Translations under genes and position numbers: made by a program
The notes under the pieces: generated by a model
What the model was told of the DNA's origin: nothing
Seen by the model: only the letters and a program-made list of their open reading frames with translations
Databases searched by the model: none
In this document: piece after piece, positions 46,001-57,945 of the stretch
How the letters are laid out: every line of letters starts with the position of its first letter
Numbering within the stretch: position 1 is the stretch's first letter
DNA from: Klebsormidium nitens
Lineage: Eukaryota > Streptophyta > Klebsormidiophyceae > Klebsormidiales > Klebsormidiaceae
DNA: 64,000 nt
Assembly: GCA_000708835.1 (NCBI GenBank)
Contig: DF236955.1
Coordinates: 124,001-188,000, forward strand
Direction of reading: 5' to 3'

Positions 46001-49000
46001 TGCCCCCCGACCGGGCAGGGAAAGTCGCGCTTGATCATCCGGTGAGACAAAGAATTCTAATACGTTGGGATCGTTGGAAGTCACCTGAAAGGCTGCCCAC
46101 GTCATACTCTCAACAATTACGGTAATCTATCTGCACTTTGATGCGGGACGTTTACGCCATGCTATTTGATTTGAACATGCATGTTCACTGTAAGTACAGT
46201 CAGCCAATTCAAGTTCGCAGTGCGAAGTGAGTTAAATTCAAGGTGTTCAAATGCGGCCATCACGATAGTATTCAGCGGCCTCGACGTATGTCACCGAGGG
46301 TCGCAATTGTTGAAATCTTATAGACAGGTTTGCTGATGGATCCTGCATATGGCAGTACACCACAGGACTCTCGGGTTTCTTCGATCTCTTTGGTTTGGGA
46401 GAGGTTGTCGTAGTCGCGGGGTTGTATCAACTTCTTTAAGATGGAAGAAGCCCGTTGTTAGATGTGAACGCATAGGGTCGAGGATAGTCATCCCTGCAGC
46501 GAACTAAGTTTCAAAAGAAGGGCGATTTCGTGTTGGCAGAATCTGTGCTGATTGTGCCTTGTTCAGTGGCAATACTAACTATTGAGCAGTCCGGCACATC
46601 TTTGCGATCCGGCTTCTGCCATTCTCGTCTTCCGAAGAGGGTGACTTCTCCTGCTTGCTTGCCCAACCGTTGCTTAAAAGCCATCGCCTGACTCGCAAGG
46701 TAGAGCGCGCAAGAGCTATGCCCTCATTCTCAGATCTCTAGTTGCTGCTTCTTGGGCCATTCCTTGTTCTTTGCTACCTTAACTCATTTTTTCCGCCCCT
46801 GGTTTGCTCCCTTGACCCCTTTCCTGGCTCGCTTGGTTAATTCGGTTTCTCCGCCCCTGGCTTGCTTGCTTTGTCTCTTGTTGCGGCCGGACAACTTCAG
46901 GGAAGTTTGCCTTAGAATTCCCCTTCCATTTTCATCATCAATTGTGCATTATAGTTATTCCCCCCTGCTGTTTGCAGGTTTGGCAGCACGTTGAAAATGC
47001 CCCCCATCCCGAAGTTCTTCATCCACAGCATCGGGTGCAAGGTGTTCGAGCAGGACATGGGCCTGCTGTCGTCCCAGAACGAGCTTCTGGTCAAGGCTAA
47101 CCAGGGGGTCAAGGACTTGTACCTGCCGCTTAAGTCGTCGGACGGCTGGGTCATCGAGTACCGCAAGTGGCTCGACAAGGTGCGCGCAACTCCGGACACG
47201 TCACCGTTTCTAGACAGTTTAGCAGCTGAGCACATTTTTTTCAAACGTTTCAGAGAAAAGTCTGCAACCGATTATGGACAGGAGGTGCTGGTTCTGAGGA
47301 ACTCCTGTGAGCGTTGAATATCACGGGCTGGAAGGAAGCGTGTTATGTGCGCCGGTCCAGACGTCACGGGTCATTGCTCTTGTCGACCGGCGAGGACAAA
47401 GTCGACTGATGCCAATTTGGTGTGCTAGCGCGTCTGCTTCTCGGACTTGCACCGCTCGTTCGAGCTTGTTATCACGTTCTCCCTTCGCCCCACACGCAGC
47501 AACTCAACCGATTTAGGCTCACTACATCCGACGGTGGAAATCCGTGTTTTTAGGACGTTCTGTTATCTTTTCTCGTTGGTGGTTTATAGATCCTTAATTG
47601 TAGACATTCCGGGTTAATAAATCAATGGTTGTCAATCAGTAATTGATGATGTTTTGCTCTTGGGGGTAGACAGAGACCGTCTTGGCCGTTTTGATCAAAC
47701 GTGGTCGATCTCGTCTTACCTCACGTTTACGGCTTCCGCTCATCCCTTCTTCACTCGCCTCGAACTGGTGACGCGGACAGGGCCCAGTACACTGGCTTCG
47801 CTTTTTTCTCTCCGTGCAGCCCCGGTCATTTCCGCTCCCGTTTACCCTTTCGTTTAATGTTCTCACCGCCCCTTACCCGGCCGTGGTGGACCAAGCCCCA
47901 ATTGGTTTGCTCACTTTAACCTTCTCGTTTGCGCTAACCCTCCCCAGCCTACAGGTGGGTCACGGAGTGCCGTACTACACGGGCTACTCCACCTTCTCCC
48001 CGCCTCACTCCCCGGTCATAGAGGTCAAAGCGCCGGTCATTTCCGCTAATATTGAACTACTTTTCGTGGCCTAACCCTCTCTAACCCGCAGGTGGGTCAC
48101 GGGATGCCATACTACACGGGCTACTCCACCTTCTCCCCGCCCCAAGCCCCGGCTGTGGTGGACCAAGCCCCGGTTGTTAAATGCTCATCATTATCTATCT
48201 TCCNNNNNNNNNNNNNNNNNNNNNNNNNNNNNNNNNNNNNNNNNNNNNNNNNNNNNNNNNNNNNNNNNNNNNNNNNNNNNNNNNNNNNNNNNNNNNNNNN
48301 NNNNNNNNNNNNNNNNNNNNNNNNNNNNNNNNNNNNNNNNNNNNNNNNNNNNNNNNNNNNNNNNNNNNNNNNNNNNNNNNNNNNNNNNNNNNNNNNNNNN
48401 NNNNNNNNNNNNNNNNNNNNNNNNNNNNNNNNNNNNNNNNNNNNNNNNNNNNNNNNNNNNNNNNNNNNNNNNNNNNNNNNNNNNNNNNNNNNNNNNNNNN
48501 NNNNNNNNNNNNNNNNNNNNNNNNNNNNNNNNNNNNNNNNNNNNNNNNNNNNNNNNNNNNNNNNNNNNNNNNNNNNNNNNNNNNNNNNNNNNNNNNNNNN
48601 NNNNNNNNNNNNNNNNNNNNNNNNNNNNNNNNNNNNNNNNNNNNNNNNNNNNNNNNNNNNNNNNNNNNNNNNNNNNNNNNNNNNNTGTTAAATGCTCATC
48701 ATTATCTATCTTCCGTGACGCTAACCCTCCCTAACCCGCAGGTGGGTCACGGGATGCCGTACTACACGGGCTACTCCACCTTCTCCCCGCCTCGCGCCCC
48801 GGCCGTGGTGGACCAAGCCCCGGTTGGTTCGGTCGCCGCGATCGCCGCAAACAACCCCGCGTTCGGGTCGCTCGGCGCCCAGTACGCGCTCGACCCGACC
48901 AACCGGTACATCCGCCACGTGGTCCACTGCAAGGACTGTCGGAAGTCGCTGAAAACCGCGCAGACTCTGCGGAGCGCCGCGTTGGTGCTCGCGGCGATCT

Positions 49001-49149
49001 CGGGGTTAGCGGGGATCGCGGCCGCGCAGAAGAGCGCGCGCATTTGGGGCGCGGCGGGGGCGGGGGCGTGTTTGCTGGTTGCGTGGGGGGCCGCCAAGGT
49101 GGCGGAATTGCTGACGACTAACTTCGTGCGGGATCACCGCAAGCTTTGA
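43049..49149 (+). CDS. Plastid Rieske non-haem iron oxygenase (PAO/PTC52/TIC55 family)
   Basis: Exons 43049-43597, 44044-44188, 44637-44817, 45170-45253, 45862-46041, 46978-47179 and 48742-49149 sum to 1749 nt, or 582 residues. About 115 N-terminal residues, rich in Arg, Ser and Pro, look like a chloroplast transit peptide. The Rieske cluster ligands are Cys172-x-His174 (DRCPHRAAKL) and Cys191-x2-His194 (CLYHGWQF). The mononuclear iron site is Asn279-x2-Asp282-x2-His285-x4-His290 (ENLMDPAHIPISHDK). Near the C-terminus lie a CxxC (Cys510-Cys513, HCKDCRKS) and two hydrophobic helices at about 523-541 and 548-571. The CxxC plus helix pair is typical of pheophorbide a oxygenase, PTC52 and TIC55, which use ferredoxin to oxygenate chlorophyll-derived substrates at plastid membranes. 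I cannot choose among the three. Exon 7 exists in extra copies around the N run. Confidence 0.88.
47819..48830 (+). repeat. Tandem copies of the start of Rieske oxygenase exon 7
   Basis: The exon start VGHGMPYYTGYSTFSPP with its acceptor appears at 47955, 48092 and 48742, and a partial copy (CCGTGGTGGACCAAGCCCC) lies near 47881. Copies 1 and 2 run into stops or into the N run; only the third continues to the conserved C-terminus. The phases of all three acceptors agree with exon 6. Confidence 0.85.
48204..48685. other. Assembly gap (482 N) flanked by a direct repeat
   Basis: The bases TGTTAAATGCTCATCATTATCTATCTTCC occur immediately before and immediately after the N run. This suggests a scaffold join across a repeat whose copies were not merged, or missing repeat units. 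Confidence 0.95.
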
Positions 49150-50275
49150 CTTGTGAGGGAGCGAGTTGGCGCGGCCGCAATTGGTGGGTTGGGTTCGTCC
49201 CGCGACTGGCGAGAGATCGGGATTGGCTTGACGGATTCTTTGTCGCCTAGACTGTGTATACTACTTACGGGATCACGGGTTTTGAGTGCTCTGTTTGTTA
49301 GCAGTATTCGCTTCATCATGTAGTGAATGTATCAAAGGGACGGCACGTCTGCTACATTCCTAGCATGATTCCGCAGCTGGTTGTGCTTCGGGTTTGCCGG
49401 GGGGCATACTACACCGCGACACTTTGGAAGAGCTTCATTGACTCTGGATACAGATTCTGGGCCCCTTTCGCGGTTTGAGTGCTACTGTGTGATAGTTAAC
49501 ATTTGTGTACAGTAGCCAGTAGAAAATCCAGCTGCTGATTGGTGGGATTGATATGAGCCTTGAGGACACGCACTGCACGCTATTGATTGGACGGGGAACG
49601 ATCATCTCCGAGAGGCTCTAGAGTGACTTACCTGTAGAAAGTCTGGTTGTGAAATCATTCCGGCAAAGATCGCATACCTTATTAGATTTTCTAGATGTAC
49701 AGGAATTGATAGGAACAGTTGGACAGTCCGCTTTTCAAAGCACTTTGCACAACTCATTCTGGCAAATTCATTGCTTGTCAATTGCTTGTACTTGCAAGTG
49801 AGTCGGCCGTCGAATGAGTGTTTGTGAGATTTCGTGACATGCCAGTCAAAAAATTATGATCTGCAATTTGCAACGGCCCTATACCTACGGTAACTCGCAT
49901 GTGTCAAGGCGCTAAAGAGGGTTTAGATATGTAGCTGCTCGTTATAGCACAATCGCTCTCGATTGTCCACTCAGTGCACGGGTGATCATACAGCATCCAC
50001 AGTAAGCACGCAGACCGCGGTACAGACTATAGCTAGGACCTTCACCTTTGGCATTCGAATGAGCTGTACAGGTAGAGCCGAGCTGATATACGGTTCTGCC
50101 ACGCTGCTGTGTTGAATGTGCACACATGATGGGCGACGCGACGCGCCATTTCGCCATTGAACATGCTCCCATGCTTGAATCCGGTGAATCTACATTTCGA
50201 TACTAGACCGCAGGTCAGGGCCAGAGGGTGGCCTCTGGACCGTCTTAAGCTGATGCATGATCGTCCTTTTGATAT
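49150..50275. other. Intergenic, convergent 3' flanks
   Basis: About 1.1 kb between the ends of the Rieske oxygenase and LTV1 genes. No exon, RNA gene or element is evident. Confidence 0.4.
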
Positions 50276-53200
50276 CTAGGCTAAGCGGATTCCTTGCGGC
50301 GCTCCCGCGGCTGCCGCCGCCTTGTTGATTGCCTTTTGCGCCTCCGCTTTGTACAGAGCCTTCATGTCTCGCTTCACCACCCGCGACTCACGCCGCTGCT
50401 CCTTAACGGCAGCCTGCACGGCAACCGACCAAAGATTATCAATATGTATGGCTCTGATAAACATGATGTCCGCGCTTCAAGCGACTAGATCAACTGATGC
50501 TTTTCAAGGCTTGTGTAGTGCTGGACCTCGTCAACAGAAAGGTTAATGATATTGGCAACTAGTCGACGAGAAGCTGACAATCAGCAGATTCCCAATGGCT
50601 GAGAGAAAAGATCGTCAACCAAAGTCTCTCGTAGGCCTGCTGGTCGTTGTGAGACAAACATCAGGAATCAATTCAGAGGTGTTGGCATCATTTCGTCTCG
50701 GTAAGAAACTAGTTCCAGTGACCATGGTCGAAGCGATCGAGCGAAAAGAGTTTCAGTGACCAGGGTCGAAGCGATGATGACTTCAAACCATTAACTACTG
50801 ACGAACTACTCCTGAAAAAAAGCGGAACGGTTACCAAGGCGAAACCGGGGTTAAGAAAGCCTGTGCGGCTCACCTTGCGCGCCTTCTTCTCCTCCTTCCC
50901 TTCTCCCGCTCTCGGCCCCGCCACCTTCTGACTCGGCCCCCTCTTCTCATCTTCTTCATTCTCCTTCCCGGAGGGCCTTTCCGGCAGCCCCTCCAGCCCC
51001 CCCCGGCGCGGCAGATACTCGATCGGCAGGCCCTCCTTCCCGCCCAACCTAATCAGCCCGGGAAGATTCTCCTCTCTCTGACTACCCCGTTCCGAGCCCA
51101 GACTTTTGAACTTGTTCGGGGGGGCCCCGATGCGTGCGGGGTGGTTGTCGAGGTTCGAGTATGTCGACACGATGGTATCACAGTCCCAGTGCTCCCGCTC
51201 GTCTTCTTCCTCGACCCAGATCACCTCTTTCTCTTCGCGCAGCTCCCCCAGGACGTCCGCTTCTTCGTCCGCACCCCCGTCCGAAACCTCGTCCAAACCC
51301 CTGCCCTTTCCAGAGGTTTTATTAGTCCTGGCTTCGACAACCTCCGCTTCCCTTCCGCTCGTGCTAGCGGCCTCAAGCAAACCGGCCTCCGCTGACGGAG
51401 AGCCGTCTGCCCTCCGGTCGCTCGACATCGTCTCCTTCTCGAGTCCAACTGCCCCGTTCTTGACATCCCCAGACAGCACATTGCTTTTTCTGGACAGCCC
51501 ACCGGTTTCTTCGGTCGGCGCGGTCTCCGTTCGCTGCTTGCCCCCCTTTTCGACTTCCGCAAGCGTGTGGTACTCGTCGGGATGCACATCGTGGTCTTCC
51601 AGGAAGCTGTCGAGCACCGAGTCGAACTGGGAGATGTCCGCATGGCCGCGTGCGTCCACGTCCTCTTCGTCGGAGTCGTCGTCCAGATCGTACTCCCGCA
51701 CTGCTAACTGCAGTTGCATTCGTGAGCGATCAGAAGCTACTCGGGAGAAATTCGAACTTGAGTGGACTCAAAGAAAGATCCGATTGATTTGGTACCTTCC
51801 AAATCTAGGATATGGTGCGCCCTTTCTATCTGGCAGGCAATGGAGAAACGAGATGGGACAGGAAAGAAGGATCGAAGGGTCTCTGGCTCGATCAGACTGA
51901 CAAACCCGTGTCTCCTCTACCCCGCAGAAGCCTGCCACTTCTGATTTGATGATGAGAAAACGGCATTTAGAAGGGTGATCCTTTCAGCGGACCATTTTTG
52001 CCAGAATGCTTTTGTCTTGGGTGCTTCACTACAACGTTCGGTAAGAGGCACCAGATTGAATGTTCCCAGAAACCTGCTCTGAGAAAGGCCTATCCTTACT
52101 GTAGATACCAGTGGGCAGGCAAGAATCCGAAGGAGGTGGGCAAAATCACAGGGGTGAAAGTCAGGCCACAGGGGGTGAGTCATGCTTTGCAATGAGCAAG
52201 GTGTGCAAGTCACTTGAGATCGCAACAGGTTTTCAAGCCGACTTAGTTCTACAGTACAACACAAAAACCTCCCCCAAGTGTCCATTCTGGGAGGCGCAAC
52301 ACGCAATTTCAGGCATGGCCAGAAAGCTGAGCAAGCAGCCAAACTAGAGGGAGCAAAGAAGAGTCATGATTCGGAGAGGTCATCAAAAGCAAGCTGTACT
52401 ACGTGCACATATGGTTCGTAAGGGAGGTCCATAACTGACATCGTTGCTCTGGTACCACAATAAAAGGGGCATCATGTGCCATGAAACTCCAGCATTACGC
52501 AATAAAGCCAGGCCAGAATCAAAGGCGCACCACCCACTCACGTTTTCAAACTGCTCGTCCAGCAGCCGCACCGGACGGTCCCGGTTCCTTACGTCCGACG
52601 CAATGCTGGACGCCGCGAAACCCCTCCCCTTCATCGCCGCTGCATCATCTTCTTCTCCCTCCTCCTCCTCACTCCACTCCTCATACTCCTCGATTTCTGC
52701 CACCTCGAAACCTTTCCCTCCCGTGCTCGACCCGAGCCACTTTTGAACCGCACCACCATTGCCAAGAGCCCCCCTTGGCGCGATTCTGAATCCCTCAGCC
52801 GCGCCGTTTTCTTCCTCCGCCCCCCTGTTTGCCTCTATCACGAAATCATCCTCAAGCTCCAGCTCTTCGTCCCCCCCGTCCTCAGACCCCGACTCCTCCA
52901 GAAGCTTCAGAATGTCCGGGTCCAGAACACTCGCGCCTACTTTCTGAATCTCTTTCGCACCCCCGGCGGCCTCCGCCTCCGCCAGGATCTCGTCTTCTTC
53001 CGCGGGCTTCACGCGCACCGTCTTTGCATTATACGCACGCACGTCCGCTCGCAGGTTCCTCTCTGGAGCGACCGCGATCGCACCGACGCCCCCGCCACGA
53101 AGCTCCCGCAGATGCTTCGTGTAATCATACCCGTCGTCCGGAAAGCCCATCTCGAGGACCTCTCTTCTCACGTGCTCTGGTAACGGCTCCCGAGGGCCAG

Positions 53201-53450
53201 CCCACAAAGGGTGTGCAGGACCAAAGCCCCGGAAGTCTTTGAGCCCGTCTTCCAAGGCGAATTCGCTCCCCCCCTCGAACTGGGACTCGGTGCCATCAAA
53301 GCCCGGGGCCGCCTCATCCCGCCCATCGGAGCGGACGAAGATGCGCTCAGGAGCGGAATCGTCTCCGGCTGCCGCATCGGAGCTGTCACGAAAGACTAGG
53401 CTGAAGGTGGCAGCTTTCTTCTTGTCGATGAAGCTCTTCTTCTTCCCCAT
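50276..53450 (-). CDS. LTV1: LTV1 ribosome biogenesis factor
   Basis: Minus-strand exons 53450-52542, 51707-50874 and 50413-50276 sum to 1881 nt, or 626 residues. The N-terminus MGKKKSFIDKKKAATFSLVF is the LTV1 hallmark; it is followed by conserved segments such as DDGYDYTKHLRE and, further on, LDPDILKLLE. Exon 1 ends in an acidic stretch and LLDEQFEN, which joins REYDLDDDSDEEDVDARGH in exon 2, the usual LTV1 order. The rest of exon 2 is acidic and Ser-rich. The basic C-terminus (KEQRRESRVVKRDMKALYKAE) is also typical. LTV1 assists assembly and export of the 40S precursor with the RPS3 and RPS10 region in yeast. Here it stands head to head with ribosomal protein P0, so the two may be co-regulated. 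The middle domain is longer than in yeast. Confidence 0.92.
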
Positions 53451-53964
53451 TGTTTCTGGCGGCAACTTGTAGGCAACGCTAACACCAGAATGAAAAGTTA
53501 CAATGTTGAAGCTACCACACTCGCTGTGCGCCCACAAGAGCTAACTTCGTCTTGCACCACCCGATTTCGGCCAAGCTCCCTATCCAGGACTAGGTAGTAG
53601 AAATTCTGGTGGTATGTATCCAGATTGAATTTGTGGAGGAAGGCTGCGTGTTGAGGTGAAAGCGGCAGCAGGCAGCTTGAAGTTTGGTAAGCAAGTCGTC
53701 GAACCGAATCGGCAGAACTACGGTTTGTTTCCAACTTCCCGAGTTCGATCTCGAAGCCGATAACGTGTGCGGAGCTGTTCAACACCTCCCCTCCCCTCCT
53801 GCTTCGTCCTCTTTCCAACTCTTTGAAGAAGACGACACGGGTTAAAGAGGTAGCGCCCCCCGCTACCCACCTTGCACCGCTAGACGTGTGCTTGGGCCCC
53901 GTCTTCGACCGTTTACAGACTTTTATCACACGTCAGCTTCTGTTTGGATTAGCAGTCTGCAGCC
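53451..53964. promoter_or_regulatory. Bidirectional promoter region, LTV1 and RPLP0
   Basis: Only 514 bases separate the start codons of LTV1 (minus) and ribosomal protein P0 (plus). A TGGGCC at 53893-53898 matches the plant site II element common in ribosomal and biogenesis gene promoters. No telo-box (AAACCCTA) was seen. Shared regulation is inference. Confidence 0.55.
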
Positions 53965-56900
53965 ATGGGGTGGAAGGGCACGAAGCAGGAGAAGAAGGAG
54001 GCGTATGACAAGAAGCTGTGCGACCTGCTGGACGAGTACCAGCAGATCTTCATCTGCATTGTGAGCGGCAATCACGCTTCGTTTGTGGGCAGCTAATCGG
54101 GGGAGATGGCTGTTGTGTGTCCCCTTTAGAGACCCTTTCTCCAGGAGCGACTAGCAAAGTTGGGGGCTCTGCGAGGGGAAGTTCAAATGGAAATGACTTG
54201 CTCAAGAGGTTTGACAGGGATGAAACAAGTTGTGGATGGTGGTTGACTGGAGGGTTTTGCAACCATTGCCATCGGGTTTGGTTGTAACAAGGCAAGCAAG
54301 CAACTGGCGGTCATACGGTAATGGTACAGATGGTAACAGGAAACGACTTTGCTGTAGACTGGTGGTTCTTTTGTCATAAACAAGAGTGTTTACAAGTCCT
54401 TATTGGCATGATCATCGGCATTCTTCAGCTTGGGTGCTGCGACAGATTGCATCTCAAACAAGCTACAGCAGAATCTTCACTGAGTCTGCCTGCTCATGCG
54501 TGCCCAAAAGCCTATGTCAGGAACATTCATAAATCCAACCGTATAAGGCCCCATCGCGGAATGGGCGACTAAACACGACAAAGGTGTCAGGACTCATTAG
54601 TGAGGTTCTCAGCTGGTCTATCAAGGAGAATTCAGTTCTTTAATCTGTTCTACGGACAGTTTCCTTTACACAAGGAGCCGCAGGTTGCAAAGGCGCAGCC
54701 ACGCTCCGCTTGTACTGTTATAGACATACTGCGTCCCCACCCCTCTTGTAATACAGCAGAGAGCCAATCGGGTCTTCTCCAAGTCATCACCTATACTGAC
54801 TCACCCCTCCAGTGTCGCCAACTTCGTTCTGTGTATCGCTCTCATGCTTCCCACCCTTTCACGTGTGATATACACTCCCCCACTTTCTGGGCACACTCTG
54901 ACGACTCCCCCTTTCTTGCGCAGGCGGACAATGTCGGTTCCCAGCAGCTGCAGAACATCCGCCGGGGGCTGCGCCCTGACTCGACGGTGCTCATGGGCAA
55001 GAACACCATGATGAAGCGCTCAGTGCGCGCACACGCCGAGAAGACCGGCAACGACGCCTTCCTGGAGCTCGTGCCCCTCCTTGTGGTGCGTGAAGCTTGC
55101 TTTGTTCTTTCATCCTGGGAAGTCTGTTTTTTGTTGGAACAGCTTATCTGATAAGATTCATGGGTGCGAGTCGGACAGACTATCCCCGCAGTCATTGGAA
55201 TTGAACAGGCGCGTCTCAGCAGACCTGCTTGCAAGTACGCATGTTTGCTCTGCAAGCGAGGCAGATTAATAAAACAAGCCTCTGTGGGGTACAGTCAGGC
55301 ATCTTAGTGCTCACTGGTCATAGCCGCCTATCTCGTCAAACTTGCCTGTTACCGTTGCCCCTAATATCAGCCACTGTGTTTCTCCACTGTAAAACGGTAC
55401 AACACCGGCCAGGGGGAGGGTGTAAGAGAACAAGTGGGCGCAAAGACACCAAACATCACCAACGGCATCAGACGGTTGTAAGACTTCAAACAGTGTCAGA
55501 AACTTCAAACAACATGTATTAGTCGAACATCATCAAAGATACCAAACAACGTTATGTGCAGTGGCCCAGGTCCCTGATACTGAAGTGTCGTTTCTATCTC
55601 AGGGCAACGTGGGCCTGATCTTCACCAAGGGCGACCTGAAGGAGGTGCGCGACGAGATTGCCAAGTACAAGGTCGGGGCGCCCGCGCGTGTGGGGCTCGT
55701 GGCCCCCATTGACGTCGTCGTGCCCCCCGGCAACACCGGGCTGGACCCCTCGCAGACGTCCTTCTTCCAGGTGAGGGGCTGGCCTGGAAACGGGTGACGG
55801 GGAGTTGTTTCGCGGATGTTTTGTAAAGGGCTGAGTTTTGATTTTCTCTAGGTTCGGCAGTGAGGGGTCTTGGTAACGTTTAGTAGGTTTGCCAACGGTG
55901 TTGAGGGCAGGTACTTCTGCACGAATCTGACAGGTTGTTTCGAGCTTACCGGATGTATAGCGCTGTCAAACAGTTGCAGTAAGAGTTCCCAACCCCAACG
56001 GTCAACCCGTTTTCAAGCAGGGCGACTCTACAAGTTCTGAAAACTCCCCCTTGTTGTCGACTCCCTTGGGAGCGTGGATTGCAAAGTGGTCGGTCGATGA
56101 TTCTCCCCTGCAAGCCTGATCATGCATTCAGTGCTCATGACGTCGTCTCATCGAGTCTGACTAGGTCCATCATACTAATATTGCGATGATGCACGGAGCC
56201 AACTTCTGCCCTGACGTTCAACCTCCTCCCCCTCACAGGTGCTCAACATCCCCACCAAGATTAACAAGGGTACCGTCGAAATCGTGGCGCCCGTCGAGCT
56301 GGTCAAGGTGGGTGAGAAGGTGGGCTCCTCGGAGGCGGCGCTGCTGGCCAAGCTCAACATCAGGCCCTTCAGCTACGGTGCGTGCCCCCCACTTCCAGAT
56401 CTTCAGTTTAGCTCGGCCTTTGCCCGCTAATCTTTTCCCTGGTTCCATTGTTGAAAATTACCACTGTGGCCTGGCCGGTTATAGTTCTGATCTGTAAAAG
56501 AAGATCGTTGACGCGGTCCGGAGTTCGTGGCCTGCTGACTCCCCGCCCATCTGTGTCTGTAAATATTTCTGTAGAGGCCGCATGTGACACGTGGAGTAAG
56601 TATCTGCTTTCACACTGCTATCCACACCAATAGAAAGTCGGCTAGTTGAAGTTTAGAGTGCATAAAGAACCCGTTTGACTCAGCGGAAGAACTAGTGGAC
56701 CTGTGTGTACTCGGATCGAAGTGGGAGGCTGGATTCAAGCAGATCTCAGTTGAAGCCGGAATTACAGGAAATAGGCATTTGGGCATGTCGTCAACTGTAA
56801 GAGGTCAACAAACATAACACGAAGCTTCGGGTCTCCCTTACTCTTTAAGGTGTGATCGTCCACGAGGTGCAAGGCAATGCTGCTTCACGTTCACTACTGC

Positions 56901-57945
56901 CGACTCGACGTTCACCTGACCCAATTCCCAACCTCTTCGCCCCCTTTCTGAAACGAAGTTTAACCTTGATTTTTGCTTTCCTTCCCACTTCGCCGTCTTT
57001 CTGAAACGAGGTTTAACCCTTAATTTCTGCATTCCTTCCCAGGTCTGATTGTCCACAAGGTGTACGACGCCGGCAGCACGTTTGACCCCAAGGTGCTCGA
57101 CCTGGAGGACGACCAGCTCGTGTCCGCATTCCAGGCGGGCGTCGCCAACGTAGCGGCCCTGTCGCTTGCGGCCAACTACCCCACGCTGGCCTCGCTCCCG
57201 CACTCCATCGTCAACGCGTACAAGAACGTGCTCGCCATCGCCGTCGAGACCGAGTACTCGTTCCCGCTCGCCGAGCCTGTCAAGGAGTTCCTCAAGGTGG
57301 GTGCCGGCTGCGGTCTAAGTTTGATCGCGGAGCTGAGGCTGCGTGTTGGTTGGGGTTTCATTTCTGAGTCTGGGTTAGGTTGCGAAGCCGGGTTACATTG
57401 GTGTGGGGTTGGGTCTCTGGGGTTCCTCAAATTGGTCTCCGGCTTGAAATTGTTCGGGCATGCGGAGTGCGTTTGCACCTGACTGCGGAAGTGAAATTGG
57501 ATATCCGCTAAAGTCTGGTTACGAACCCAGGGTTAGGGTGTACGTTTGTCTTTTAGATCTGTGCGAGCTTGAGTAACTTGGTTTCCGCTCCCGTGTTGTT
57601 TGGATTGCCGACGGATCCCTGAGCAGTAAAACTAAGGGGTGCACATTTCGTAGGGCTTATAGAAGCCGCGTTTAGGGCAGGACGACTGAAGAAAACCGGG
57701 TGCAAAAACTCGGCGCATGCCACTTTTTCAGTGAGGGTGCGCTTTCCCCAGCTGATTACCCTTCTCCTCACCTCTGACCTGCTTGTGCCAACCCCCTCCA
57801 GGATCCTTCCAAGTTCCTGGCGGCCGCCGCCGCTTCTGCCCCTGCGGAGTCGGCGTCGGACAGCAAGGCCGAGGAGAAGAAGGAAGAGAAGGTGGAGGAA
57901 GAGGAGGAGGAGGATGAGGACATGGGCTTCAGCCTGTTCGATTAG
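53965..57945 (+). CDS. RPLP0: 60S acidic ribosomal protein P0 (uL10)
   Basis: Exons 53965-54060, 54924-55085, 55603-55770, 56239-56377, 57043-57296 and 57802-57945 sum to 963 nt, or 320 residues, the normal P0 length. The N-terminal L10 domain starts [15 protein letters not shown] and includes [20 protein letters not shown] and [11 protein letters not shown]. Middle segments such as [18 protein letters not shown] and [15 protein letters not shown] are near-invariant. The Ala-rich hinge and acidic tail end in EDMGFSLFD, the stalk peptide that recruits elongation factors. P0 anchors P1/P2 dimers to 28S rRNA at the ribosomal stalk. Codon use is strongly biased to C/G third positions, as expected of a highly expressed gene. 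Introns are GT-AG; the fourth intron (56378-57042) carries a degenerate copy of the next exon start. Confidence 0.96.
56848..57041 (+). repeat. Degenerate exon-5 copy and tandem repeat in P0 intron 4
   Basis: At 56848-56874 a stretch GTGTGATCGTCCACGAGGTGCA matches the exon 5 start at 57043. Downstream, two adjacent units of about 54 bases (56934-56987 and 56988-57041) share CTTCGCC, TTTCTGAAACGA and CCTTCCCA; the second ends in the real acceptor. Confidence 0.75.

Noticed and set aside
48092-48734. Open frames running through the N run
   Set aside because: They are artefacts of translating N; only the flanking bases carry information.
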